Assembly (NCBI GenBank): GCA_959347315.1
Contig: OY365810.1
Coordinates: 13,713,018-13,777,017, forward strand
Length of the DNA: 64,000 nucleotides
Direction of reading: 5' to 3'
Source of the DNA: Bimastos eiseni
Lineage: Eukaryota; Annelida; Clitellata; Crassiclitellata; Lumbricidae
A program made the position numbers and the translations under genes. Every line of letters starts with the position of its first letter. Positions within the stretch are counted from its first letter, which is position 1. A model generated the notes under the pieces. The model was not told the DNA's origin and ran no database searches. It saw nothing but the letters and a program-made list of their open reading frames with translations. Positions 33,555-44,412 of the stretch are shown here, one piece after another.

Positions 33555-33689
33555 ATGCTCCAACAAAGAAAGTTCGATCAATTACGGGAACTGAAATCTA
33601 AAGTGGATTCCATGACTATGAAAGGCTTGCAGTTGGAAGATTTAGCCAAATTGATTGAGGCACCGTTTGTAACAGAAGATGAGAACTAA
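33555..33689 (+). CDS. Short hypothetical ORF, 44 aa, coiled-coil-like
   Basis: ATG to TAA encodes MLQQRKFDQLRELKSKVDSM, then TMKGLQLEDLAKLIEAPFVT-EDEN. The heptad-like Leu/Lys/Glu pattern looks protein-like, but no family is recognised. It ends 54 bases before the assembly gap, so it may be part of a gene cut by the gap. Confidence 0.3.
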   Translation: MLQQRKFDQLRELKSKVDSMTMKGLQLEDLAKLIEAPFVTEDEN

Positions 33690-33743
33690 CGCACTACTTA
33701 ATACAAGAAAACTGAAGGGCTCTCCCGCACTCACCAATTCCAG

Positions 33744-33943
33744 NNNNNNNNNNNNNNNNNNNNNNNNNNNNNNNNNNNNNNNNNNNNNNNNNNNNNNNNN
33801 NNNNNNNNNNNNNNNNNNNNNNNNNNNNNNNNNNNNNNNNNNNNNNNNNNNNNNNNNNNNNNNNNNNNNNNNNNNNNNNNNNNNNNNNNNNNNNNNNNNN
33901 NNNNNNNNNNNNNNNNNNNNNNNNNNNNNNNNNNNNNNNNNNN
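33744..33943. other. Assembly gap (200 N)
   Basis: Exactly 200 unknown bases immediately before the satellite. A round number suggests a placeholder length, so the true array may be much longer. Confidence 0.98.
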
Positions 33944-35666
33944 GATTAGGCTAAGGGATTAGGCTAAGGGATTAGGATAAGGAATTAGGCTAAAAGATTA
34001 GGCTAAGGGATTAGCCTAAAAGATTAGGCTACGGGATTAGGCTACGGGATTAGGCTAAAAGATTAGGCTAAAAGATTAGGCTAAGGGATTAGGCTAAGGG
34101 ATTAGCCTAAAAGATTAGGCTACGGGATTAGGCTACGGGATTAGGCTAAAAGATTAGGCAAAGGGATTAGGATAAGGGATTAGGATAAGAGATTAGGATA
34201 AGGGATTATGCTAAGGAATTAGGCTAAGAGATTAGGCTAAGAGATTAAGATAAGGGATTAGGCAAAGGGATTAGGATAAAAGATTAGGATAAGGGATTAG
34301 GCTAAGAGATTAAGATAAGGGATTAGGCTAAGGGATTATGCTAAGGGATTAGGCTAAGGGATTAGGCTAAGAGATTAGGATAAGGGATTCTGCTAAGGGA
34401 TTAGGCTAAGGGATTAGGCTAAGGGATTAGGCTAAGAGATTAAGATAAGGGATTAGGCTAAGGGATTATGCTAAGGGATTAGGCTAAGAGATTAGGATAA
34501 GGGATTCTGCTAAGGGATTAGGCTAAGGGATTAGGCTAAGGGATTAGGCTAAGAGATTAAGATAAGGGATTAGGCTAAGGGATTAGGCTAAGGGATTATG
34601 CTAAGGGATTATGCTACGGGATTAGGCTAGGAGATTAGGCTAAGAGATTAAGATAAAGGATTAGGCTAAGGGATTATGCTAAGGGATTAGGCTAAGGGAT
34701 TATGCTAAGGGATTAGGATAAGAGATTATGCTAAGGGATTAGGATAAGGGATTATGCTAAGGGATTAGGATAAGGGATTAGGATAAGGGATTAGGCTAAG
34801 AGATTAAGATTAGGGATTAGGCTAAGAGATTAGGCTAAGGGATTATGCTAAGGGATTAGGCTAAGGGATTAGGCTAAGAGATTAGGATAAGGGATTCTGC
34901 TAAGGGATTAGGCTAAGGGATTAGGATAAGAGATTATGCTAAGGGATTAGGATAAGGGATTATGCTAAGGGATTAGGTTAAGGGATTAGGATAAGGGATT
35001 AGGCTAAGAGATTAAGATAAGGGATTAGGCTAAGGGATTATGCTAAGGGATTAGGCTAAGGGATTAGGCTAAGGGATTAGGATAAGGGATTATGCTAAGG
35101 GATTATGCTAAGGGATTAGGCTAAGGGATTAGGCTAAGGGATTAGGATAAGGGATTATGCTAAGGGATTAGGCTAAAAGATTAGGCTAAGGGATTATGCT
35201 AAGGGATTAGGCTAAGGGATTATGCTAAGGGATTAGGATAAGAGATTATGCTAAGGGATTAGGATAAGGGATTATGCTAAGGGATTATGCTAAGGGATTA
35301 GGCTAAGGGATTAGGCTAAGGGATTAGGCTAAGAGATTAAGATAAGGGATTAGGCTAAGAGATTAGGCTACGGGATTAGGCTAAGGGATTAGGCTAAGGG
35401 ATTAGGCTAAGGAATTAGGCTAAGAGATTATGCTAAGGGATTAGGCTAAGGGATTAGGCTGAGGGATTTGGCTAAGGGATTGGGCTAAGGGATTTGGCTA
35501 AGGGATTAGGCTAAGGGATTAGGCTAAGGGATTAGGATAAGGGATTATGCTAAGGGATTAGGCTAAGGGATTAGGCTAAGAGATTAGGATAAGGGATTAT
35601 GCTAAGGGATTAGGCTAAGGAATTAGGCTAAGGGATTTGGCTAAGGGATTAGGCTAAGGGATTAGG
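33944..35666 (+). repeat. 13-bp tandem satellite (GGGATTAGGCTAA)n
   Basis: About 130 units with period 13. Variation is concentrated at a few positions: GGG/GAG/AAA before ATTA, and AGGCT/ATGCT/AGGAT in the middle. Blocks of variants recur (for example the run ending GGGATTCTGCTAAGGG), showing higher-order duplication. The array starts in the gap and ends at GGATTAGGCCTACTG. Confidence 0.97.
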
Positions 35667-35924
35667 CCTACTGTTGCCGCAACGATCAATCAGGTCGCTG
35701 CAATGTGTTCATTAGGGTTGATCGAAAAGATATGTCGTGTCGTATGTTAATAGTGACCAAACGTTGCATTTAGCATACCTAAATAACTGCTCAAATAATT
35801 TTACATTTGGATAAATCTTAAGGGCCCCAACAAGATCGAGAATAGTCTGTTCTACGATACAGCTGAACAGTTGGTGGGCAGTTTTTAAACATATTATATT
35901 GATAGATGGGCGCGAGATGATAGA

Positions 35925-36165
35925 ATTGGGCGTGGTGGCGTACATGTATGTAGTGGGATATTTCGGTGTTTTGCGTTCGGAGGATCGCAGGTTCTAACCC
36001 ACCCCGAGTCACTGCGTAGCGACCTTGGACAAGTTGCTCACTCATAATTGTCTGTGAGGAAGGCAACGGAAAACCCTCTGACTCATCTCATCCCCGGGTG
36101 GCGTAAAGCCAATGGACCTGCCATTGGGCAGAGCACTCATCAACATCATCATCATCATCATATTG
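35925..36165 (+). repeat. tRNA-derived SINE candidate
   Basis: GATCGCAGGTTCTAACCC carries a Pol III B-box-like sequence, with an A-box-like TATGTAGTGGGAT about 45 bases upstream. After the body the element ends in a CATCAACATCATCATCATCATCA tail, the sort of simple tail used by LINE-mobilised SINEs. Confidence 0.5.
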
Positions 36166-36206
36166 TTAGAATAACGCAATCATGTTGTGAACAAGGAAAA
36201 CTCAAA

Positions 36207-36275
36207 ATGAACGAAACTTTCCGCCATAATAATATCATGGCGGAACGTTTCGCCGGTCATATTATGACTGGCGTG
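36207..36275. repeat. Two adjacent short palindromes
   Basis: GAAACTTTCCGCCAT and ATGGCGGAACGTTTC form a hairpin with one mismatch and a short loop. It is followed at once by CGCCGGTCATA/TTATGACTGGCG. Confidence 0.6.
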
Positions 36276-36279
36276 TTTT

Positions 36280-37330
36280 TAGTTAAAGAATAAGTTCATG
36301 CACATTGAAGCGGTAAAACACAAAGGAGTTAATTATGTACATTTAATCAGATCACAGGCTTCCAGCACCAATCGAACAGTTAATAGCGCAGCGTAAAATA
36401 ATTTGTGAAGAGAAATGTCGGCTAACAAGTATAGGCCCTAGGCCCATCTACAGAGCGTATACACGTAGTCTAGCTTGTAAAGTCTACGGTGCGGCAGATA
36501 AACCACAGTAGATCTAATAAAGTAATTAACGCAAACTAAGCATCTCAATATTAGGATCAATTAATTACAAAGAAATAGCCAATACTAGTGCTCAATCTGA
36601 TTTATCTAGTCGAATCGTAGGAACTTTTGTAGCGCAGCGACATAAGGCGCAAGAATCAATGGCACGCAATATCAGGCTGACAATTAGACCTATGTTCAAC
36701 ACATAATTTGAAGCCAACACATTAACACACGCCTCGTCTACATTTCGATACAATATAAGCCACCCAACCTATTTAACAGGCGAATCATCATCCCAAAGAT
36801 ATAGTAGGCCCCTATTTATATATGTATGATGCAGTTCATATCATTTGTAAGATATGAACTGCATGTAGCTTACTGCATGAACAACTAACATATTGTAATG
36901 GTTTGCGGTGTGACATATCATGTTTATCAATAAGCGAATATTTATTATTAAGACTATATATTTTTGAGCCTTCAATTATACAGCGAATCTTCGAGACAAT
37001 TTAAAACTGATCAGATATGTGCTTCCGGTCTCACTCTAAAAGTCGATCAAAGTGGTCTTCGACCGTTTGTGAAATACCTAGAGGCGTGAAGAGGAGAAGC
37101 CCTGGTCGTGGACTGCTCCAGAATGCTGGTCAACCACCGTTTATACAGCGCCTTTCAGGATCGTGCTTCTCGAAACCAAAGACCTCTTATAGACCTACAG
37201 GGCCTTGCCCGACACTCTACATACATGCGAATGAAATGAATCAGCGATCAGCGATTGAAGGTAATAAGGGCATTAGCTCTGGATGTTAGGTCAATGGTGG
37301 GCCTTGTATGGGTGCTCAAGATGCCTGTGG
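36280..37330. other. Noncoding stretch, nothing recognised
   Basis: No exon or named repeat; a direct/inverted TTCATATC-GATATGAA pair lies near 36835-36860. Confidence 0.35.
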
Positions 37331-37336
37331 AGGGTT

Positions 37337-37365
37337 CTTAACTCTTTTCAAGAGTTAAGAACTCT
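37337..37365. repeat. Perfect short hairpin, 13-bp arms
   Basis: GTTCTTAACTCTT, loop TTC, AAGAGTTAAGAAC. The sequence then runs into a GTGA/GCGA microsatellite (37384-37446). Confidence 0.8.
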
Positions 37366-37383
37366 TGGGTGGGTGGGCCGGGT

Positions 37384-37446
37384 GGGTGAGTGAGTGAGTG
37401 AGTGAGCGAGCGAGCGAGCGAGCGAGCGAGTGAGTGAGTGAGTGAG
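37384..37446 (+). repeat. (GTGA)n(GCGA)n(GTGA)n microsatellite
   Basis: Symmetric block structure: GTGAG units, then GCGAGCGA units, then GTGAG units again. Confidence 0.95.
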
Positions 37447-38219
37447 GGAATGGACCTTTGAAGAGGCTTTCTTTCCAAGTCAACCATGATTAGATAGAGG
37501 TCGCGTCCTGTAGCCTATCATAGCATCATCACTTGAATTCCAGATGTTGGATTCCCATCGACGAAGTGTCCTCCTCATTTGACGTAATTCCGGCTGGTGA
37601 GTGGTGACAATGCAGCCGAGGCCATCTAGCGACAGCTACTGTGACAGGCCATTGGTCGTTAGGCTTGCGGATGACACTCTCCGGATGAACGAACGAGATT
37701 ATAATTGGAAAGAGATGAACTCAGACAACCATTGCTGAAATCAATATTTAGACGCAGCGTCACGCATTCGTTTAAGAAAAATGTGGTCTAGATATCAGTA
37801 CATTTATAGCTTATACAAATATACAATTATATATACATGTATAGGGGCCAATATATATATATATATATATTGTATGCAGAGGCATAGGCTTATGTGTGTG
37901 TGGGAGCGTGTGGGTGTGCGCGTTTATGAGCCAGAAAATATCTGATAAAAAATTTTGTGGGCCAACAGACAGATGCAAGACTGGAATAATCGACCATGAT
38001 CAATTCTGATAGGTAAAATAGGCCTATACCATAGATAGTAGCCTAAAGAATAATTCGTCTAATTAATAACTGACAAATCGAAGTATGACTGCAAGTACGG
38101 TATCACTATGAACGGATGAATGAATGATTGGATGATGACATGTCATCATTGGAATCGAATTTGACTGTACGGCAGCCGAACATGGCTATAGCACGTAATG
38201 CGGTTAATTTAACCAGCGC

Positions 38220-38335
38220 CGCCTAGCGAAAGAAGGACTAGTCGATGTTTGGGGAATCGAATTCGCTTCCCATGCTCTGTACGCCAGCGTGTTATCCATT
38301 ACTCTACATAACGCGGAAATTATAATTTGGGCCTA
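38220..38335 (-). repeat. tRNA-derived SINE, minus strand
   Basis: Read on the minus strand, GTTATGTAGAGTAATGGATA (A-box-like) is followed about 40 bases later by GCGAATTCGATTCCCC (B-box-like). It folds roughly like a tRNA but lacks a proper acceptor stem, so it is called a SINE and not a tRNA gene. Confidence 0.5.
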
Positions 38336-38546
38336 GAAACAGAGGAAAAATTATTGCCAAACCTGATAATATCACTTCATGTGCCCACCTTAGATAGCAT
38401 AATCAGGGCAGTATGGATTTTCTATAGGCCTAAAAAAAGTATTTATGAAACTATGTAGGCCTATGATTGCTCCCAAATTTTGCACGAATACTTCTTAGCA
38501 GCCGAGAAAATAGATAGGGGTTCGCGATCGAAAAATGTTACCCCTT

Positions 38547-38652
38547 CCCATGCTGGCTTATAAGGAGGCATTTGCAATAATGTGAAAATACTTGCCGAAA
38601 GTGGACAGTCATTTGCACATATTGCAAATGCCTCCTTATAGGCGAGCATTGG
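38547..38652. repeat. Long imperfect hairpin (pre-miRNA- or MITE-like)
   Basis: The left arm CTTATAAGGAGGCATTTGCA continues AATAATGTG. The right arm is its complement (CACATATTGCAAATGCC, then TCCTTATAG), with one small bulge. Pairing extends outward through CCCATGCTGG/GCGAGCATTGGG. The loop is about 30 bases and the whole structure about 106 nt. Confidence 0.75.
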
Positions 38653-38671
38653 GAAGCAATGTTCAACACAT

Positions 38672-38725
38672 TTAAGATCCGTAAGGACTACCCTGGCGAA
38701 GCCGGGTACTTCGAACAGCTAGTAG
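38672..38725. mobile_element. Possible Helitron 3' terminus
   Basis: ACTACCCTGGCGAAGCCGGGT forms a GC-rich hairpin followed by ACTTCGAACAGCTAGTAG. A hairpin followed within about 12 bases by CTAG-T is the known shape of Helitron 3' ends. The matching 5' end was not located. Confidence 0.3.
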
Positions 38726-38930
38726 AATATAAATAAAAGTGGCGCATACAGAGGCGGCGATCTCATTTGACAGTTGGGGGACACCCAATGAGAGGGGGTA
38801 GGAAAAGTGAAGAGGACATACATACATGTATAACGTGTCCCCTCTATGTAAAAGGTGGGCGGACTCGACCCCTTCCCATCCCGGCCTTCCGGAATCGCCG
38901 CCCTGCATGGGCGCATGAAATAGGCCTAGA

Positions 38931-38967
38931 GTGAATAATAAGCGTAGCCTATAGTCTATAATAATAT
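38931..38967 (+). repeat. 37-bp repeat shared with 40706-40742
   Basis: GTGAATAATAAGCGTAGCCT then ATAGTCTATAATAATAT; the second copy differs by one base. Confidence 0.8.
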
Positions 38968-40079
38968 CGTCGTCTGATTTCAAACTGACAATTAAACGGC
39001 TGTATGATTACAAGTAGGCTTACAATATGGACGGATGACGGCAAGTTATTCCAGGAGTCAAATTTATGTAACTGTACGGCAGCAGTGAAAGGCGCTCATC
39101 ACGTACGTTACAGATTGATCCAATTTAACTAACTCCGCATGCAGCCTAAATGCCTAATGAAAGAAGGCACTCACTTCCTTGCTCTGCACTTCAATATACA
39201 AGTGTTTGCTGAATCCAATGAATCCAATGGACCAACTTTTTCTGCTGTTCCTCATCGTCGTCCATTAGTAATGTCCTGTTTGCAGATACACGTCCAACTG
39301 AGGCACGTGTAAAGATCCCAGGCCAATTATATAGCTACGCCCAGAAACAAAGTGTGATGTATCAGGAAATGCACCCAGACACTCTTCAACAGGTCAATTA
39401 GGTGAAGGGCCAGTTAGGCCTATAGGCCTACGTCTTAATCATAAATCTTATATATATATATATATATATATAATATTACGTCTACAGTTTCCCTTTGAAG
39501 TCCGATCCGATGAAGTGTGGTCTAAGGCGGCACGACATTGATGCACATGTTTATTGCTATCGTAAAGCTGCGTTGACATAAAAATTCTCGATGCCCGCCG
39601 ATAAGACGTAGGTTTACCTGTTGGCCGAATTAAGTTGTAAATTAAATGGAGTGTCTAAGCATGCACATAGACCTTGCATCTACAGACCTTTCAGATAGCG
39701 GGCTATACAAACAGGCCTACTAAATATAGGGCGCTTAAGTAGAAGTCTACGTTGGAACTTGGAGGGTCGTGTAATTATAGGTAATAATTATATCAAATCT
39801 CTTTATTGCAGATGCCGGCTTTGATAAAATTGAAACAAAGATAGGAGAAGATAGATATTATAGCAGGTGCCAGCAGTTTGTTCTTTGATCGTGTGGCCTT
39901 CATAGTCAATGTTCCAGGTAAGGCGAATATTTCCAGATCGAGACCAAGTCCGAAGTGTTCACCTCGCAATTGAACACTTGCAGGCCCTTTGAAGTTCCGC
40001 CTGTGTAGGCCTATATAGGATCTACCAAAGCCTACAATAGATCGAACGATTTGATATAATAATTTGCTACCTATAATAT
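38968..40079. other. Noncoding stretch with small simple repeats
   Basis: Holds a (TA)n run (39448-39470) and AGGCCT motifs. A 127-residue minus-strand frame (39793-40176) shows no recognisable domain. Confidence 0.35.
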
Positions 40080-40290
40080 ATATGACCCTCGATTTGCTAC
40101 CAAGAGCAAATACCCAGACCCAAGAGAAAGACCGAAGACAAATGGCATAACACCAAAGTATCAATATCAAGGCCAATGGTTCAAGACCAAAAAGAAAACC
40201 AAGATCGTTATTTTGAGACCAGGACCACAGGATCCAAGACCAAGGTCACATTTTACTGATCTCAAAAAGTAGACTACGGTCTCGAGACCA
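40080..40290 (+). repeat. Degenerate GACCAAGA-type low-complexity DNA
   Basis: Repeated AAGACCAA and GAGACCA words without a fixed period. Confidence 0.5.
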
Positions 40291-40562
40291 ATTCACCAGT
40301 TGTGTAGGTTTTTGAGTGCAGTCAATCTGAAGTCCAATTAGCACTAATTGAACTTTCTCGCTTCAGCGGGGTGGCAGCGGCCAATTCAGTGAAGCATAGG
40401 TTAAGCAAGACCAAGACTAAGTGCTTGACTCAATGGCCTAGTAGGCCACAGCACTCTATGTATGCGTAATCAGTAACATGAAAAGAGTCCAAATAGTAGG
40501 CTAATGAGTAGGCTACATACCCTATATCTACGAAAGAGAAAAGTGATTCTTTGTTTTAACAT

Positions 40563-40618
40563 CATATGCCTGTTAATCAGGTAGGGCAACTTAAGCCCTG
40601 CTACCTGACAAGCATATG
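40563..40618. repeat. Imperfect hairpin
   Basis: CATATGCCTGTTAATCAGGT ... AGGGC pairs with GCCCTGCTACCTGACAAGCA ... TATG around a short AACTTAA loop, with a few bulged bases. Confidence 0.6.
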
Positions 40619-40650
40619 GTAGGACGTCGAAACTACACATTTTAAGCTAG

Positions 40651-40682
40651 ATAGGCCTATTAGGGCAACCTAATAGGCCTAT
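40651..40682. repeat. Perfect palindrome with AGGCCT arms
   Basis: ATAGGCCTATTAGG, loop GCAA, CCTAATAGGCCTAT: 14-bp arms without mismatch. Confidence 0.9.
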
Positions 40683-40824
40683 GCAATAGTGCAATAGTGT
40701 ATGCAGTGAATAATAGGCGTAGCCTATAGTCTATAATAATATACTTGTGTATGTGTGTACGTATGTACGTATGCACGCAATCCCACGCATATGTACGAAT
40801 GTACGTATGCACATACGTACGTAT

Positions 40825-41345
40825 GTCTGTCTGTCTGTATGTATGTATGTATGTATGTATGTATGTATGTATGTATGTATGTATGTATGCATGTATGTAT
40901 GTATGTATGTATGTATGTATGCATGTATGTATGTATGTATGTATGTATGTATGTATGTATGTATGTATGTATGTATGCATGTATGTATGTATGTATGTAT
41001 GTATGTATGTATGTGTGCGTGTATGTATGTATTTATTTATGTATTTATTTATGTATGTATGTATGTATGTATGTATGTATGTATATATGTATATATGTAT
41101 ATATGTATATATGTATATATGTATATATGTATATATGTATATATGTATATATGTATATATGTATATATGTATATATGTATATATGTATATATGTATATAT
41201 GTATATATGTATATATGTATATATGTATATATGTATATATGTATATATGTATATATGTATATATGTATATATGTATATATGTATATATGTATATATGTAT
41301 ATATGTATATATGTATATATGTATATATGCATGTATGTATGTATG
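40825..41345 (+). repeat. (GTAT)n then (GTATATAT)n microsatellite
   Basis: About 250 bp of GTAT units with scattered GCAT variants, then about 255 bp of a very regular 8-bp ATATGTAT unit. It gives rise to frames over 200 residues on both strands, which are artefacts. Confidence 0.97.
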
Positions 41346-41439
41346 CATACATTGAATTGTCTTTGTCAAGAAGCACACTCAAGAGAATTATGGTTATGCA
41401 ATCGAGTCATGAATGATCAACTTCGGAAATGTATGTAAG

Positions 41440-42186
41440 GTAATATAATGCAATGCAAGGAAGGTAATGTATAGGTGTACATGCCTAATTTATAGGTCTA
41501 TGGGCCGAATTTATGAATCTAGACTCTGGAAGTCTAATTGTCTCAGTGCGATAGAAATTTCAACTGTAATGAGAAGCATGTGTATATCTCCTGTTAGGCC
41601 TATGCGCCCAATTATTTATATAGCGAAAAAGTTTTAAAAGACTCTTTGAACTGATACTGAGACTGTAGACCAAAATATAATGGCTACATGTGTACTCCCG
41701 CAGAATTACATTACACTGGCAAGGCGCTATAACATTAGATGAGATATCATTGCGCGGGGACCTCAGTTATCGCTCATCAATACAAACCATTTTAACATAA
41801 ACTTGAATGAAGTTGCGAACTATAATATAAAGGAATAGCAGCATTTATATTTAAACAAAATTACGTATCTATATGCACTGCCGTTGAATTTTAACATGTT
41901 TGATTAATATATTGAAATGGCTTAAGGCATTGCAAGCTTATCACTAAATTATTTGAGCTCGCTCTTTTCGTAAATGTTTACAGTGGTACGCCCAGGTTCA
42001 TCTACCTTATAGACACCATTTGATGTGAGACAGTAAAAGTGTAATGCAACACGAATAATGTTAAAGTTACTATGAAAATCTACTATATGGCATGTCGTTA
42101 TTGTGCCTAATCTCAACTGATCAGTATTTCTAATGTCGTTTGATCTTGATTGCTAATCATAATTGTCACCTTTGATTCTATGTGGC
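41440..42186. other. Noncoding stretch, nothing recognised
   Basis: AT-rich; no exon or known repeat found. Confidence 0.35.
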
Positions 42187-43739
42187 TTGGGCACGGGAAC
42201 AAAATGCTGATTTGCTGATCGGGGTAGGTAAAATGCTGATCAGAAATTGCTGATTGGTCAGCTGATTGGTGGGTAAAATGCTGATTCGCTGATTGCTGAT
42301 TTTCGTTTTTATAAACAGCAATATGAAGAGACTTTTGAACAACTTTCATTTGCACATATCAAATCTGAAGAAACTATTAAACAACTTTCATTTGCACATA
42401 TCAAATCTGAAGAAACTATTGAACAACTTTCATTTGCACATATCAAATCTGAAGAAACTATTGAACAACTTTCATTTGCACATATCATGAATGTAGGCAT
42501 ATATATTGTTTTCTGTTAACGACGCTAACACTAACATCAACAATATACAGAAATTCATGAGCAATTTTTATTTGCACACTTTACAAATGTATGTGGGCAT
42601 TTGGTTATGGTGTCAGTTACTTGCTGCAACACTGTGATAGTAATGTGACTGCTGGATATGAACAAGTGGTTGTTGGAAAGAGTCAGATGGCATGTGGTTC
42701 CTGAGTGCCCATGATGGCAGAGAGTTGTAGATTTAGTATGAGTTTGTTTGCTTGAATGATCCTGGATGCTCTAGAGGTGTCTTCACGTAAACACTAAGTT
42801 TATTCTTAAATAATCTCATATTTGGCTGGTGTTGAATATGTTGGGAGAAATTCCATAAATGGGGTCCAGTACATTGAATGGACAACAATCGAGTATTTGT
42901 GTGTGCATAAGGAGTGTCATAAGTTGTCGGGTTTGTTTAAAAGAATCTTGCTTAAATGGAAGCTGGACTGATGAAAAGAATTATGTTATGGGTAATTTAC
43001 GACGATAAATAAAGATTTTACCTGGAAATACATTCTGTCGCATAGATCACTGCCATATTTTCTTTCTTTGGCAATCCACAGTAATTCCAACAATATTTAT
43101 AAACTTTCCAGTCATCCTTCTGAACATCTTCTCACCATGAACAATGAATCATTGCTCCACTTCTCAGTCGATTTCAATTGCATTTACTGCTTGAGTAGTA
43201 AATAACTCGTAGATATCACTCATGTTTTCACTATATTCAAATCAAATGTATCCTAGCTTTCTAAATTTTAACATTTCATTGGGTAGGTTTATATATGTTT
43301 ATATATTTCTGATTGACTTTGCTGATAAACAGTGCTGTCTGTTTGTTGATGTTAATGCTTTATGAACTAAGTCTGTTATTATTTAAACCAATTTTGAAAG
43401 CAACGAAGTTCTGATTAACTTTGACTAATACATTTGATAGGCCTATAATGATCAATGATTCATAAACAGTGCTGTCTGTTTGTTGATTTTAACTTTATTG
43501 AAGACAACAAAGTTCTAATTAACTACAATTAGTACATTGATTAATGCTTCATGAACGCTGTCTGTTGTTATTTACACCAGTAAGGCTTACAGGCTTCATA
43601 AACACTCTGTTAATTTTACCAATCAACATTTTACCATTCGCCTTGCTGATTGTCTGCTTGGTAAAATGCTGACCAATCAGCAAGTTCCGATCAGCATTTT
43701 ACCTACCCCGATCAGCAAATCAGCATTTTACCCGTGCCC
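42187..43739. mobile_element. Fold-back element with GCTGATT/AAAATGCTGAT subrepeats
   Basis: Inverted ends: the left GGGCACGGG (42189) and right CCCGTGCCC (43739) are followed inward by AAAATGCTGATTTGCTGATC, then GGGGTAGGTAAAATGCTGATC on both sides, giving at least 60 bp of matching arms. ATGTGGC flanks both ends (42180-42186 and 43740-43746), a 7-bp target-site duplication. The inside has no transposase but holds a 42-bp tandem repeat and a repeated CAGTGCTGTCTGTTTGTTGA (43331 and 43469). Confidence 0.82.
42318..42488 (+). repeat. 42-bp tandem repeat, four units
   Basis: ACTTTTGAACAACTTTCATT and TGCACATATCAAATCTGAAG units, four times; each is 42 bp, so the frame stays open and gives a spurious repeat protein on both strands. 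Confidence 0.95.
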
Positions 43740-43937
43740 ATGTGGCCTAACTCAACTGTCTTCCTCTACTGCCACTTATTGGCTTATTTATAGTAGTCAG
43801 GATTCAAACTTACGCATAATATTTTGGGCGTGGCTTATATGCGGACACGGATTACATGTCATAATGAGAACGCAAGCAATTGTAATTCAATGATAACACG
43901 CGTGCAGTATGACCTATAATTTGTTACAATTATGCGT

Positions 43938-43996
43938 CGTGAGGGTCGGTTAGGGTTAGCTTAAGCATCTTGAGGGTCGGTTAGGGTTAGGGTTAG
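43938..43996 (+). repeat. Direct repeat GAGGGTCGGTTAGGGTTAG with TTAGGG units
   Basis: Two copies of GAGGGTCGGTTAGGGTTAG about 33 bp apart; the second extends to three TTAGGG-like units. It is too short to call a telomere. Confidence 0.7.
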
Positions 43997-44261
43997 TGTA
44001 GTTTCAGACATATACGAAGATTCATTTTACTTACTCCTCAATCATGCGCCGGAAGCATTTCGTTCTCACCAATGGTCAAAAGATCAAAAATGTTATTCGT
44101 AAGTTTGAGTCCTAACTACTATAAGTAAGCCCCACTTATAAACGGCTAACTTCCGGTTGTACGTGGATATTAATTGGTATTGACATTGTTCAAAGTTTTC
44201 AAATATATGTTTGTGTTAAAACACAAGAAACCAGTATTAAACTTGGTTCTGTATCGCTCGT

Positions 44262-44412
44262 CTGAAGGTTCGATAGTCCGAAGGTTCGATAATCCGAAGA
44301 AAGATTTATAGTCTGAAGATTTTCGCATTATCGAACCTTCGGACTATCGAACCCTAGGCACTCTCGAATTTACACTAATCTTTGCACTATCGAACCTTCG
44401 GGTTATCGAATC
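44262..44412. repeat. Palindromic cluster of TTCGATA/GTCCGAAGG words
   Basis: GAAGGTTCGATAGTCCGAAG and GGTTCGATAATCCGAAG on the left are matched by ATTATCGAACCTTCGGACTA and ACTATCGAACCTTCGGGTTA on the right, giving a nested inverted structure of 150 bp. Confidence 0.8.

Noticed and set aside
38220..38335. Functional tRNA gene
   Set aside because: A and B boxes are recognisable but stems do not pair as a tRNA; a SINE is more likely. The same holds for 35925-36165 and 28095-28175.
39793..40176. 127-residue minus-strand open frame
   Set aside because: No domain, no splice context, partly overlaps low-complexity GACCAAG DNA; likely chance.
40660..41438. Long overlapping open frames of over 200 residues on both strands
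   Set aside because: They are translations of GTAT and ATATGTAT microsatellites (Met-Tyr-Val-Cys, His-Thr-Tyr-Ile repeats).
43938..43996. Telomeric TTAGGG array
   Set aside because: Only about three units, inside a short direct repeat.
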